A stretch of DNA of 64,000 nt from Camellia lanceoleosa (Eukaryota > Streptophyta > Magnoliopsida > Ericales > Theaceae): contig CM045763.1 in NCBI GenBank assembly GCA_025200525.1, positions 67,033,018 through 67,097,017 on the forward strand. The letters run 5' to 3'. The translations under genes and the position numbers were made by a program. The notes under the pieces were generated by a model. It made no database searches and was not told the DNA's origin. It worked only from the letters and a program-made list of their open reading frames with translations. Below are positions 48,673 to 60,489 of this stretch, piece after piece (within the stretch, counting starts at the first letter, position 1; each line of letters opens with the position of its first letter).

Positions 48673-51031
48673 TCACGACCCAAACCCGGCCCTATGGGTT
48701 TAGCATCAGAATCGCGATGAATCCGAGATTACCAAAGGCACATAATCGATATCTGATAAATCTGAGTTCGGAACTGGCGGAAGCCAAAAGCAGTAAAACT
48801 AGTGTCCATAGAGTACGTGTTAATCGTATGCCAAAAACATTTTCCATACATTTATGCATTCAAACCAAGACAAGATACACAATCATTACAGACATTCCTC
48901 GATAATGCGATGCAATAACAAAGATGGCGGTCTATACAAAACAATACAAAAGCGAAGGAGACCTATGGGGACACAAAACACCCCAAGCCATGGCATGGCG
49001 TCTCGGAACCTCACGGTGAGGCACAAAGGTGGTGACAAAGCGGGGACCAATCACGCGCTCCTAGGTCGGTGGTGAGCACCTACATATATATATAAACAGT
49101 GAGCTAAAGCCCGATGAATAACATCTGATGTAAAGAGGTTATGAATGAATGTCCTTGATAATGAAATCAATTCATTATCTGATATTGCAATCTTCGAGAT
49201 TTGATCAATCGAGATTTCAATCAATCGGTCATATGTGGTACATCCATTAGCCTATAAACAGTAGGTCCAAAAGGGCCAAGACATATGAACCAACAATAAT
49301 GATGGCCATCAATCGGTATGGTTCCACAAGGAAACCGGAGCTCAGTAACGATCAATAACGATGGGTGCTAAGGATGCCTGTCTGATTGAAATAGGAGATA
49401 CTTTCATGCAATAAACAATAATAGTTCAATAAACAGATCAGTTCAGTATTCAAAATATGACCATTTGAACATATCTTTACATAATCTGTTACTCACAGTG
49501 ATTGTGCTATCTGTAGCTCAAGCACGTCCCCGATAGTCACCCCTAAACAGTCAATCAAATAGAACACATTCTAAGTTTACTGTTTTGAAAGGATGATAAT
49601 TAAATCCTAAATTCCTCGGTGTGGTTCTATGTCTACATCCTCATTAAGATGCTCACGAACTAGGCCTAAGAATGCCTAGGATGCGATGAGGATGCAAAAT
49701 GCACTTAGAAAACAATTTGAAATTTTCGATTGAACAGGCCTCCGCTCGGCCGAGTTTCGCTTTCGGCGGACAAGCACTAAAGGCCCTTCGGCGTACATTC
49801 CGCCGCCAGGCGGTGATGAAAGGTGCAAAAATGGATCGCGATTTTCCCTTTCGGCGTTAAAATCCTTTCGGCGATTTGTAAAATAATGCAAGAAAATACT
49901 GGGAGCATGCATTCCCCGCTCGAGCGGCACTTCCCCCGCTCGAGCGGACGTCCAAAATCTGGAAAATCCAGATTCGACTTCTGAGTTTCAAACCAAGTTT
50001 TGATGCTCCAAATCCGATCCTCTTGGGCCCATTTTCTGGAAAACTCTTTCAAACACATAGAATAACAAGTTCTAAAACTCAATTTAAGAAATCAAGGCCC
50101 AAGGGTGTTTCAATTAAACTCAATTTCAAACCATTTTCAAGAACACTTTCAAAACATGACATGCATGATCTTTAAATCAATTTTAAGCTTCCAATCATGC
50201 TCAAATGAGCTCCAATCTTTGAAAACAATGAGGAAACAAGAACTATGATAACAATATGGACATGCATGTGACAATTCTCCAAGAAATCAATTCAAAATGC
50301 CTCAATATGTACATGCATGTAACATTTGAGCTTCAATTCCACATATATAAACAAAAACATGGCTCAATCCTACAATGAGGCATAGAACATGCAAGATGAG
50401 GCTCAATAACAACATTAAGAAGGTGATTCCTTACCTATAGTTCCAATTACAAGTTGTGGAAGCTAGATTATGCCAATTTACACTTTAATTCCAAGCAATT
50501 CAAGCCAAATCTACAATTTGAGCTCAACTCTCACTCTTCTCCCTCACTTCTCTTCTTTGGTCGGCTAAGGGACTAAGGGGATGAGCTGAGCAATTGTTTA
50601 ATTCAACATGTACAAGGTCTCTAAGTGTGTGTGTGTTAGTGGCCACTAAGTGGCAATTCGGTAATTAAGTCAAACTTCGTAATTAACTCAATTCAATCTA
50701 ATTTAATCATTCCTAATCAATTTTCAGATAAAAATATCATTAAATCATAAATATTATGCTGATTACAAAACTTCAAACGGTTTCTAAATCGGCCACGATA
50801 AGGCCTTCAATTAGCAGTTTAAACATAAAATGCAAACAGATAATCACATAAGTCAACAGATACAATATGTAATTAAATAGACAAACTCATTGGTTTGATT
50901 TGATTTAATTCGGTTTGTTCAGTAGTTCATCCAGTTCACTTGTCAGTCATTATCAGTCATTATCAGTTCAGTTTAGCAATGATCAGTAGGTAATTCAGTG
51001 GTTTAACGATGTCGATTCGAGGTTGTTCTGA
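48673..51031 (-). repeat. 3' LTR of the chromovirus
   Basis: 2359 bp, plus-strand start TGTCACGACCC. About 49955-50660 is near-identical to 56955-57655. In contrast, 48673-49950 differs from the other LTR at many short words. The palindrome CCGCTCGAGCGG is intact twice at about 49917-49948. Confidence 0.85.
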
Positions 51032-51044
51032 TCTCTCCTCCTTA
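51032..51044 (-). promoter_or_regulatory. Polypurine tract of the chromovirus
   Basis: The minus strand reads AAGGAGGAGAGA just before the 3' LTR. Confidence 0.75.
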
Positions 51045-51052
51045 TAAGGAGT

Positions 51053-52296
51053 TTAGTCCTCTAAACTCAAGTTACCTTCGATGCGGAAAAGCGAGATTGG
51101 CGGGAACAAATCCGGATATCGCCTAGCCATGTCATCTTCCCTTTCCCAAGTGGCATACACACCACCATGGTTCTGCCAGTCAACTTTCACTAGCGGAATC
51201 TCTTTGTTCCTCAATTTCTTGATCCGTCGGTTTACAATCTGTATAGGCCGTTCCTCGTAAGTGTAGTCATCACTCAACACGATACGGGTAGGCTCAATCA
51301 CATGAAACGGATCTCGAAGATAGTCTCTCAACATCGAAATGTGGAAGACGTTATGCATATGCTCCATTTCGGAGGAGCGCAACTTGATCACGCCGGATTG
51401 ATTTTCTCAATATCGTCGGTCAGGCATATCTCGGTGCTAACTTGCCTTTGACTCCAAGCGAGTCGGCCTTTCATTGGTGTCACTTTCACAAAACGTGATC
51501 ACCCACTTCATACTCTCTATCCGTCTTCGACATCTGCATAACTTTTACATGCGCTCGCATGCGGTTTTGATCTCTGTATCAATTTCACTTTCTCAGTCGT
51601 TTCATATACAATCCCGGGCCCAAGCAACGGCCCATCTCCAACTTCTGCCCAACAGATTGGAGATCTACACTTTCTGCCATACAATGCCTCAAAAGGCGCC
51701 ATCCAATACTCGAATGGTATTTGTTGTTGTAGGCGAATTGATAATGGCAAATGGCTTTCCCAATTTCACTGAAAGTCCATTACACACATTCTCGATGGGT
51801 CCTCTAGAGTGCGGATGGTCCTTTCATTGTCCATCTGTCACGAGGATGATAGGCACTACTCGACCTCAATTCGATGCCAATGTCTGTAGGCTCTGCGAAA
51901 CCTCGATGTAAACTTGAATCCTGTCGAAACAATAGATCTGGCACTCCATGCAATCTCACAATTTCATCAATATAGATATGACCAATCTATCTGCATTATA
52001 GATTGTCTTGACAATTAGGAAGTGTCTTGATTTAGTCGATCTATCAACAATAACCCAAATAGAGTCCATACCTTTCACGGGCGAGGTAATCCGATAAAAT
52101 CCATCGTGATATGCTCCATTTCCACTTTGGTATGGGTAAGGGTTGCGATAATCCGGGTCGTTGATGTTGACTTTGACTTTGTTGGCAATGAAGACATTTA
52201 GACACAAAGTCGGCAATTTCCTTCTTCATTCTGGCCACCGAAATGCATTTCAAATCTTGGTACATTTTCGTATTCCCGGGTGAATAGAAAATTTGA
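51053..52296 (-). pseudogene. Chromovirus integrase with chromodomain-like C-terminus
   Basis: From the N-terminal side: the HHCC zinc-binding region with KCLHCQQSQSQHQRPG (52165-52215), the core with DSIWVIVDRSTKSRHF (52020-52070), then FEALYGRKCRSPICW (51650-51700), HNVFHISMLRDYLRDP, and the C-terminal YEERPIQIVNRRIKKLRNKE and VKVDWQNHGGVYATWERED. Chromodomain-like ends are thought to direct integration to heterochromatin in this group. Several frameshifts separate the pieces. The last frame ends at a stop at 51053-51055. Confidence 0.88.
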
Positions 52297-53273
52297 CTAA
52301 TGGCCTTCTTGGAGAACTCTCCTTTTCAATTCAATGTCATTTGGTACACACAGTCTGTCTTGAAATTTCAGAACATTGTTGTCAAATTTGAATCCCGGTT
52401 TCGGTTTTGAATCCCTTTCTTCAATGATTTTCTTCAAGTAATCATCCAGTTGTTGTTTCTCTTTAATTTCTTCAATCAAAATTTGGTTGGCGGTAATAGC
52501 GACTAAGGTTCCACCTTGTTCTTGCAAAACAATTTCGAATTCAGACTTTTCTAGATCAAGAAGCAACTCTTTCTGTCCAGTCAGCAAACAGGCTAAGTTG
52601 GCAATCGATTTTCGGCTCAAGGCATCAGCGGTGTTGGCTTTTCGGATGGTACAAAATCATGGTCATAGTCTTTTATCGGTTCAAGCAATCTCATTGTCTC
52701 ATATTCAGTTCTTTACGAGTGAAAAGTACTTGAGCTCTTGTGGTCGATACTTCACAGTTGCTCCATACAAATAGTGACGCCAAATTTTGATTGCAAAAAC
52801 TCTGCTGACAAGTTCTAGGTCATGGGTCGGGTAGTTCTTTTCATGCGGTCTCAAGCTGGGGAAGCATAAGCAATAACTCTCCCATTACGCATTAAAACAC
52901 ACCCCAAACCCTTATGAGAAGCATCACTAAAGCAGTATAACCATCCGTACACGAAGGTAGAGTCAAAATCGGTGCGATCCAAGTCGGTTTCAATTCTTGA
53001 AATCTTGATTCCTACAGTCGATCGATCCAAAGCGATATCCCTTTACGTGTCAATTGAGTCGGTGGTAGAGCAATCTTAGAAATCTTTGACAAATCTTACG
53101 TAATATCGGCCAATCCCAAAAAGCTTGGACTTGATTACATTGGTTGGTCTAGCCGATTCACTACTGACTTCAATTTTCTGCGGGTCATGAAATTCCATCT
53201 TTGCTAACAACATGTCCCAAAAACATTATATGATCAAGCCAAAATTCACATTTAGGCAGGTTTAGCATACAGT
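52297..53273 (-). pseudogene. Chromovirus RNase H and connection region
   Basis: The sequence between RT and integrase. The clearest part is 52297-52620, with SRKSIANLACLLTGQKELLL, KPGFKFDNNVLKFQDRLCVP and ELKRRVLQEGH, the linker leading to the integrase zinc finger. RNase H proper (52650-53270) is heavily frameshifted but in the right place. Confidence 0.7.
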
Positions 53274-53813
53274 TTACGTTCTCTTAAGGTTTGCGGGCAA
53301 GTCTCGGATGGTGTTCATGTTCTTCTCTGTCTTAGAATAGATCAATATGTCATCAATAAATACCACAATAAAATCGTCAAGGTATGGTTTAAAATTACAT
53401 TCATGAGGTCCATGAATGCGGCGGGGCATTAACTCGAGCGGCATAACTAAAAATTCAAAGTGGCCATACCTCGTTACGGCGGTTTTATCAATGTCTTCGG
53501 TTTGACTTTCAATTGGTGATACCGATCTAAGATCAATCTTGGAAAACACTTGTGCACCACATGCGGTCAAATAAATCATCAATCTGTGATAATGGATATT
53601 TATTCTTCTGATTACCTTGTTGATTCCACGGTAATCAATGCAGTCTCGGTGAAGTCTTTCTTCTTTACAAACAAAACAGGTGCACCCACGGTGAAATCTG
53701 GAGTCGATAAACTTCTTGTCTAACAGTTCTGCAATTGTACCTTGAGTTCTTCGATTCGATTGGAGCCATTCTATAGGGGCTTTAGATGTCATTTGGGTAC
53801 GGAACCACATCAC
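53274..53813 (-). pseudogene. Chromovirus reverse transcriptase
   Basis: Landmarks are IDYRGINKVI, AQVFSKIDLRS, TRYGHFEFLVMP, FKPYLDDFIVVFIDDILIYS (catalytic DD). The FGLTNAP-like motif expected after FLVMP is scrambled (PLELMPRRIHGPHE) by small indels, which may be consensus errors. Confidence 0.88.
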
Positions 53814-54022
53814 AATAAATTCAATTTCCTGTCAATCAAATCCTCGGCAATTCATCGGAAATACATCCGGAATTCTCGACTATAGGAATACAATTCACAT
53901 CGGTTCTAACATTATCATTAGTGTACGATCATCTGTAACACGATATCCTTTACACCCCTTTCTAATCAATTTGACGGCCTTTACAGAAGAAATCGATATG
54001 GAGGAGGTACTACTCCACCCCA

Positions 54023-54328
54023 TTAAACACAAATTCGGCAAACCCGTGGGCGGAACACTACTTGTTTTGTTACACCTATAGTGGCATGATATTTTTGTAG
54101 CCAATCCATCCCCAATATTACATCGCAATGATCTATGTTCAATGGCAGTAAATCAATAAATAGGTGCATATCCCCAACAATAATCTCACAAGGAGGATAC
54201 ATATATGCACATGTCATGGATCCTCCAACAGGTGAAGATCTGACTAACAAATAGTTCATGGGTTCTAAGGGTCTATTCAATTTACGCGAAAAGCATGCGA
54301 CACATAAGAATGTGTAGACCTTAATCAA
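54023..54328 (-). pseudogene. Chromovirus aspartic protease region
   Basis: Contains DHCDVILGMDWLQKYHATIG, the well-conserved end of Ty3/gypsy chromovirus protease. The DSGA active site expected upstream is obscured near 54330-54350. Confidence 0.75.
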
Positions 54329-55446
54329 TCAATACATAAGCATTCGAGCACAAATAGAGGATACGACACAACGGTCTCAAGTGTTTTGCACGTCTCCGTA
54401 AGATTAGGGCAAACACTGCCCCGCCTCATAGGCTCTTTCATTAGCTTTGGGGTTTGGTTTGGTGCTACATTCGATGCACGCTTTGGTGCGGACTTTACTA
54501 CTAGTGGCAAGGGCAGAGGGCGCTTTTGATTCTCAGGGCCCACCTTGCCACACCTAAAACAAGCTCGTAAACGTAGCAAACCCTTTGTGCTTGTTGCCAC
54601 ATATAGAACAGGTGGAGTAAATCCACTCCCTTGGTGAGGGCTAGTAGTTGACCAGATTCTGTTTCTTGTTTGCTGGGTTATGCTTGCCTTTCTTAAACTT
54701 AAAACCCTGTCTTTTCCCTTGCCACTCACTTGTCGGTGTTTCAGATTGTTTCACTGCTGCAATATTTGTCTCGGCCATCAATGCCCGGTCGAGGACACCT
54801 ACATAAGTTGGCATTTTCAAAACATTTATCCGGTCCTGGATAGCAACACTAAGGCCGCCTTCAAACCTCCTGGCCTTCTTATAATCGGTATCCACCATAT
54901 GTGGTGCATACCTAGCAAGTTCAGTAAATTGCTTCTCATACTCGCAATGATGTTTTGCCTGTCTCAATTGCTCAAACTCGGTCACCTTTCGTCCTCGATG
55001 CCTCGGGGAAAATACTTTTCGAAAAAGGACTCCTTGAACTGAGCCCAAGTCAGAATGGTATTTGCATCACGGGTCAGCATCCACCACCTTCTAGCTTCTT
55101 CCTGTAGTGTAAAGGTGGCTAACAGTACTTTGTGTGCTTCTGAGCACGGAAACACCTCAAATAACTTTTCGGTCTCAAGAACCCAAGCTTCAGCCTTTAA
55201 CGGTTCTAAGCCTCCCTGAAAGGACGGCGGTTTCATTTTGCTGAATTTCTGAGTCAGCGCAATAATGTCCACCTCGATAGCATTCACATTTTGTACATTC
55301 TGTTCCGGTTGCACCGGAGGAGGAGGAGGTGGGGGCTGTTGGTTTGGTTGTTGTTCTAATCTTTCCAGTATCAGTCCCATCATTTGTTCAAGTCTGGCCA
55401 TTCTGGCCTCAGAGGATGATGCTTCAGTTTCATTTGCATTATCCAT
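54325..55446 (-). pseudogene. Chromovirus gag
   Basis: The ATG is at 55446 (MDNANETEASSSEARMARLE), followed by a proline-rich spacer and the Retrotrans_gag region (ARRWWMLTRD, TWAQFKESFFEKYFP). A -1 type slip after FPRGIEDER changes frame. VTEFEQLRQ, YEKQFTELARYAPHMVDTDY and KARRFEGGLSVAIQDR follow. A zinc knuckle at about 54540-54570 reads CFRCGKVGPENQ, with the expected histidine replaced. Gag would package the RNA in active elements. Confidence 0.88.
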
Positions 55447-55634
55447 TTCACTATAGCAATTATACAGTTATCATTATAAACAGTTGTACACTTAAACAGT
55501 TTAACACTTTAACATATAATCAGTCAGTCAAAAGCACACACTTTTCAAATTCATGAGATGCCCTAATTGCTTTTCTAGGACACCCTATAGCTCATTCGGA
55601 CACGTGTGTGCGGTATAACTCGTGGTTAAGTATC

Positions 55635-55646
55635 GCTCTGATACCA
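55635..55646 (-). promoter_or_regulatory. Primer binding site of the chromovirus
   Basis: The minus strand reads TGGTATCAGAGC, the standard plant PBS complementary to initiator tRNA-Met, two bases from the 5' LTR. Confidence 0.92.
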
Positions 55647-55648
55647 CT

Positions 55649-58020
55649 CATTACGCACCCAAACCCGCCCTATGGGTTTAGCATCAGAATCGCCAAGAAT
55701 CCGAGATTACCAAAGGCCCGCCAATCAAGAATACAAGAAATCTGAGTTCGTACTGGCGGAAGCCAAAACAAGAAAAAACTAGTGTCCATAGAGTGTTAAT
55801 CAGATGCCAAAAACATTTTCCATACATTTATGCATTCAAACCAAGACAAAGATACACAATCATTACAGACATTCATTCCTCGATAACAAGACAAGATAAC
55901 AAGAACGGTCTATACAAAACAAGACAAAACAAGAAGGAGACCTATGGGGACACAAACACCCCAAGCCATGGCATGGCGTCCGGAACCTCACAAGGAGGCA
56001 CAAAGGTTGGCCGACAAAACTGGGACCAATCCCATGCTCCTAGCTCGGCCCGTGGCTAAGCACCTACATATATATATAAACAGCTAAAGCCCAAAGGAAT
56101 AACATACAAGTGTAAAGAGGTTATGAATGAATGTCCTTACAAAGAATGAAATCAATTCATTATACAAGATTGCAATCTTCAAGATTTCACCAATCAAGAT
56201 TTCAATCAATCACCATATGTGGTACATCCATTAGCCTATAAGCAAGAGGTCCAAAAGGACCGAGCCTTAACAGAACCCAACAATAATGATGGCCATCAAT
56301 CAAGATGGTTCCACAAGGAAACCGACAGAGCTCTGTAACAGTCAATAACAGTAGGTGCTAAGGATGCCACAATACAGTTCAGGAAATAGGACATACATTC
56401 ATTCAATAAACAATATTAGTTCAATAAACGATTCGCCAAGATTCAAAATATGACCATTTGAACATATCTTTACACAATCTGTTACTCACAGTGATTAGGC
56501 TATCAGTAGCTAGAGCGCGTCCCCAAGAGTCAACCCTAAACAGTCAATCAAATAGAACACACACTAAGTTTACAGTTTGGAAAGGATGATAATTAAATCC
56601 CTAAATTCCTCGGTGTGGTTCTATGTCTACATCCTCATTAAGATGCTCTGAACTAGGCCTAAGAATGCCTAGGATGCGATGAGGATGCAAAAATGCACTT
56701 AGAAAACAATTTCAGAATTTTCAGTGAATAGGGCCTCCGCTCGAGCGCAGGTTTCCCCGCTCGAGCGGACAAGCACACAAAGGCCCACGCCGAAGGTGAC
56801 ATTCCGCCGCCGAGCGATCGATGAAAGGTGCAAAAAATCTTTGGATGCGCGATTTTCCGCCGAAGGCAAAATCCGCCGAGCGGATCAGAAACAATGCGAG
56901 AAAATATCGGGAGCATAGATTCGCCGGCCGAAGGCACTTCCCGCCGGCGGACTTCCAAAATCTGGAAAATCCATATTCGACTTCTGAGTTTCAAACCAAG
57001 TTTTGATGCTCCAAATCCGATCCTCTTGGGCCCATTTTCTGGAAAACTCTTTCAAACACATAGAATAACAAGTTCTAAAACTCAATTTAAGAAATCAAGG
57101 CCCAAGGGTGTTTCAATTAAACTCAATTTCAAACCATTTTCAAGAACACTTTCAAAACATGACATGCATGATCTTTAAATCAATTTTAAGCTTCCAATCA
57201 TGCTCAAATGAGCTCCAATCTTTGAAAACAATGAGGAAACAAGAACTATGATAACAATATGGACATGCATGTGACAATTCTCCAAGAAATCAATTCAAAA
57301 TGCCTCAATATGTACATGCATGTAACATTTGAGCTTCAATTCCACATATATAAACAAAAACATGGCTCAATCCTACAATGAGGCATAGAACATGCAAGAT
57401 GAGGCTCAATAACAACATTAAGAAGGTGATTCCTTACCTATAGTTCCAATTACAAGTTGTGGAAGCTAGATTATGCCAATTTACACTTTAATTCCAAGCA
57501 ATTCAAGCCAAATCTACAATTTGAGCTCAACTCTCACTCTTCTCCTCACTTCTCTTCTTTGGTCGGCTAAGGGACTAAGGGATGAGCTGAGCAATTGTTT
57601 AATTCAACATGTACAAGGTCTCTAAGTGTGTGTGTGTTAGTGGCCACTAAGTGGCAATGTAATTAAGTCAAACTTCGTAATTAACTCAATTCAATCTAAT
57701 TTAATCATTCCTAATCAATTTTCGATAAAAATATCATTAAATCATAAATATTATCCGATTACAAAACTTCAAACGGTTTCTAAATCGTCACGATAAGGCC
57801 TTCAATTAGCAGTTTAAACATAAAATGCAAACAGATAATCACATAAGTCAACAGATACAATATGTAATTAAATAGACAAACTCATTCAGTTTCAGTTTCA
57901 GTTTCATTCAGTTTGTTCAGTAGTTCATCCAGTTCACTTGTCAGTCATTATCAGTTCAGTTTAGCAATGATCAGTAGGTAATTCAGTGGTTTAACGGTAA
58001 TCAGTTCGAGGGTTGTTACA
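55649..58020 (-). repeat. 5' LTR of the chromovirus
   Basis: 2372 bp. Element-strand start TGTAACAACCCTCG. The palindrome CGCTCGAGCG is intact at 56738-56747 and 56758-56769. The second cluster (about 56925-56955), intact in the other LTR, is altered to CGCCGGCCGAAGG and CGCCGGCGG. Confidence 0.88.
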
Positions 58021-58025
58021 TAATG

Positions 58026-58915
58026 TCACAAGAGCTGTCTTGGTCAATCAAAATGCGCCTTACCTAGCATTCTCCAATTTTAAGGGTTACTACCAGAGCA
58101 TCGTTGTGTGGATGTTGCACCATGTCTAGGTTTGCTTTAGTAAGTGACACCATTGGTCCCTAGCACTCATCTATCCTTAGCCTCTTTTGGTGGACCTGAT
58201 ATACATGCTATAAGTGTTTCACCCTCTGAGTCTCCCCACGTACCTCATTCTCATTGACTCTCAAGTGAATCACATTTATCACTCGAGGTACATCTGCTTG
58301 CTGTTGTGGTGCTAGTGGATGTGGTGCTGCCGGTGCCTGGGGCAGCCTTACCTGCTCTTTCCTTGTTTTGGCCTCATCTACTAGGTCTCTCGAGTGACCA
58401 TGTCTGACCAAATCTTCTAAATGCAGCTTTAAGGCTCTACAACCCTACGTCAGGTGTCCATCTTCATTGTAGTAGGCATAGTGCTTCGCAAAACTAGACA
58501 TGGTGCAACATCCACACATCTCGGCCAAGCTTTTCCAATTTTTCACAGTTCCTTTCGACAACTTGTGAAACCAATTTGATGCGATTTCCCCACAGGATGA
58601 AGGGAACACCTGGCAGAGCAACAGTTCATTCCCAATATACAGTGCCATTGAATTCAAATATAAGCCGACGTGAAAGTTCAGATCGGACTTACCGTCATAT
58701 ATTTGGAACCTCGGTATATAGAATCTCTTTAGGACCTCAAACTTATACAACTCTACTGAGAACGGCGTTCTCAGCTTGACCGGGGATGTTACCTCGGCGT
58801 TCTGCCGCTTCCTCTAGAGGTAGTCCCTTAAATCCTCCTTAGTCAGGCCAGGAGCTCGGCTGTCAATGGATTTCAGCCTTTTTGGTGCGCTGCTTTCGGC
58901 GTCGTTATGAGTCAT
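58026..58915 (-). pseudogene. Tat-lineage gag
   Basis: The ATG is at 58915 (MTHNDAESSAPKRL). The capsid region includes RFYIPRFQIYDGKSDLNFHV, LLCQVFPSSCGEIASNWFHK and AKHYAYYN. Downstream it is proline/glutamine-rich (PQAPAAPHPLAPQQQ). A TAG stop lies in DYL*RKRQN (58814-58816), where CAG would give Gln. Further frame changes occur at about 58440 and 58205. It belongs to the same element as the protease and integrase fragments at 48.3-48.7 and 45.4-46.0 kb. Confidence 0.82.
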
Positions 58916-59159
58916 CTTGGACTTTTCTTCGTTCACTGTGTCAAAACAAAGTTCCTTCTCTTGAACGTGCCGATGTTCTTAGACATACGTTCCTTTGGTA
59001 CGAGGCGTCCTCCGAGACTCTTCTTTCATTGATTCTGCTCGCCCGACATCCCGCGAAGGTCGGTGTGAGCACTACTTCACCTTATCATGTTGAGGGACTA
59101 CTAAAATTACTTTCTGCCCCCCTTTTTGGGCATCATTCTTAGCGGATGGAATCGGTGTG
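58916..59159. other. Short stretch between Tat gag and the giant LTR
   Basis: About 240 bp, probably 5' leader of the Tat-lineage element. No LTR end or PBS was identified before the giant LTR begins. Confidence 0.45.
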
Positions 59160-59834
59160 TGTAGACACCCCATTTTTGACCGACCTTAAGACTCAGACGT
59201 CACCAACTGAGCGCTCAGTGATGTTGCATATCGTGCTCGTTCCGAAGTTTCAGAGTCTCGGCCGTGAGCCTTGCCTCCGAACTTCCAGGCTTTTCTGTGC
59301 TTTGCCTCGGTTTGCGAACCAGGCTCCGTTTTTCCGTTTTCTCTTCTTGAAGGGAGGGAGAGGTCTCGTAGATCATCTCTCAGTGGCCGTAGGCTACGTT
59401 TCATGGTCGTAGGCCATTTTTTCCATTTCGGAGCTCGGTTCCCGGTTTTCGGAGCCGTCGGCCGTATGCCTTGGTTCGGGACCGCTTAACCACCTCCGTT
59501 TGCTCCATTTTTTGGTATACATCTTATTTACTCCCTTTTAAGGGACACTGTGGTCCGAGCAACCAACTTCGTAGTCGAACACCACCTCCGGTGCTTAACA
59601 GTCAGTTTTTGGGGCCCCGGGCTGCGTGTTTCGGCCCCCGAACCTTCAATTTGCATCGGTTTGAGTTCATTTTTGGCAGGGACCTTATTTTCATTGTTTT
59701 GAAGGTCGTAGAAGGGTGGGAGGCCAGCAATTGTTCTGAAAAGCCAGCTTTATTCCTTCATCACTCTCCGTCGCCTGTTTTCCTCGCTAGAAAGCTGATG
59801 TTGACCATTCCCGGGCCACTTTCTTTGGCCCTCT

Positions 59835-60060
59835 ACCACATATTTATGTTGTACACACCTGGGAGGCCACCAATATGTCATGGCCGGCCAGCAATTGTTC
59901 CTGACCCTTTTGAACCCCTCTGAAAAGTTGGGTTTTCTCTCTCCTGGTTCACATTTTCAGGGTTTCAACCACATAGTTGTGTTGTGCACACATAGGAGGC
60001 CACCAATATGGGTGGCCGGTCAGCTTTCTCTGTTTGAACCTTTTGACCCTAGCCAGCCGG
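59835..60060 (+). repeat. Duplicated ~134-bp segment in the U3 region
   Basis: Two imperfect copies contain GGCCACCAATATG (about 59866 and 60000) with GGCCGGC and GACCCTTTTGAAC-type words, just upstream of the TATA box. They may be duplicated enhancer elements, by inference. Confidence 0.65.
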
Positions 60061-60237
60061 CCAAGGGAGGTGGCCAGTCGGCCACCTGAGCTTTCAAAAA
60101 TTGGCCGGCCATGATCCTTACTGCTGGTTCCTTACAAATACACCCTCCTTTCCCCCCCAGATTCTGTATCCGATGAGGGAACTTTTGGAGAGGAAATTTG
60201 AATTTCATTTCCCCCCATTTTTCTCCACTCCTTTGCC

Positions 60238-60244
60238 TATATAA
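60238..60244 (+). promoter_or_regulatory. TATA box of the giant LTR
   Basis: TTGCCTATATAACCAGC, conserved with the minus-strand copy at 36528-36535. The sequence after it is CT-rich like a transcribed leader. Confidence 0.75.
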
Positions 60245-60489
60245 CCAGCACCCCCAGCTGTGTTTTGAGGGTTACAAAAACTTGTTCTAAGCCTCTTGCA
60301 TTAACTCTCCCTCTCCCTCTCTTCTACACCTCAAAACCTTAAGCTTCCTACACCCTTTACTCTACAAGCCATAGCACAATACCTCCAACATCCATTCCAG
60401 CAGCTTGAGGCTATCTTCCAGAGGTTAAGAGCTCCCAAACTTGGTCCAAAGGCTATTAAAGATTGGCTCTACAAGGGTGAGTCCTATTT

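Larger units (their letters stand above)
48673..58020 (-). mobile_element. Ty3/gypsy chromovirus-like retrotransposon, 9.35 kb, both LTRs and TSD
   Basis: LTRs lie at 48673-51031 and 55649-58020. A perfect TSD, TAATG, flanks it (48668-48672 and 58021-58025). The PBS (minus TGGTATCAGAGC) is at 55635-55646. On the minus strand: gag with a CCHC-like motif, protease (DVILGMDWL), RT (FIDDILIYS), RNase H, zinc-finger integrase, and a C-terminal chromodomain-like end (YEERPIQIVNRR, KEIPLVKVDW, ATWEREDDM, YPDLF). This is the layout of the Tekay/Del group of chromoviruses. Frames are broken many times. The preserved TSD and LTR stretches of several hundred identical bases suggest a young insertion, so some breaks may be consensus errors. 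Confidence 0.92.

Noticed and set aside
55265..55556. Plus-strand glycine/cysteine-rich frames
   Set aside because: They are antisense to the proline-rich part of the chromovirus gag.
59471..59923. 150-codon plus-strand frame in the giant LTR U3
   Set aside because: The region is GC-richer U3 with few stops by chance. No domain, and it is not seen in the second LTR copy.
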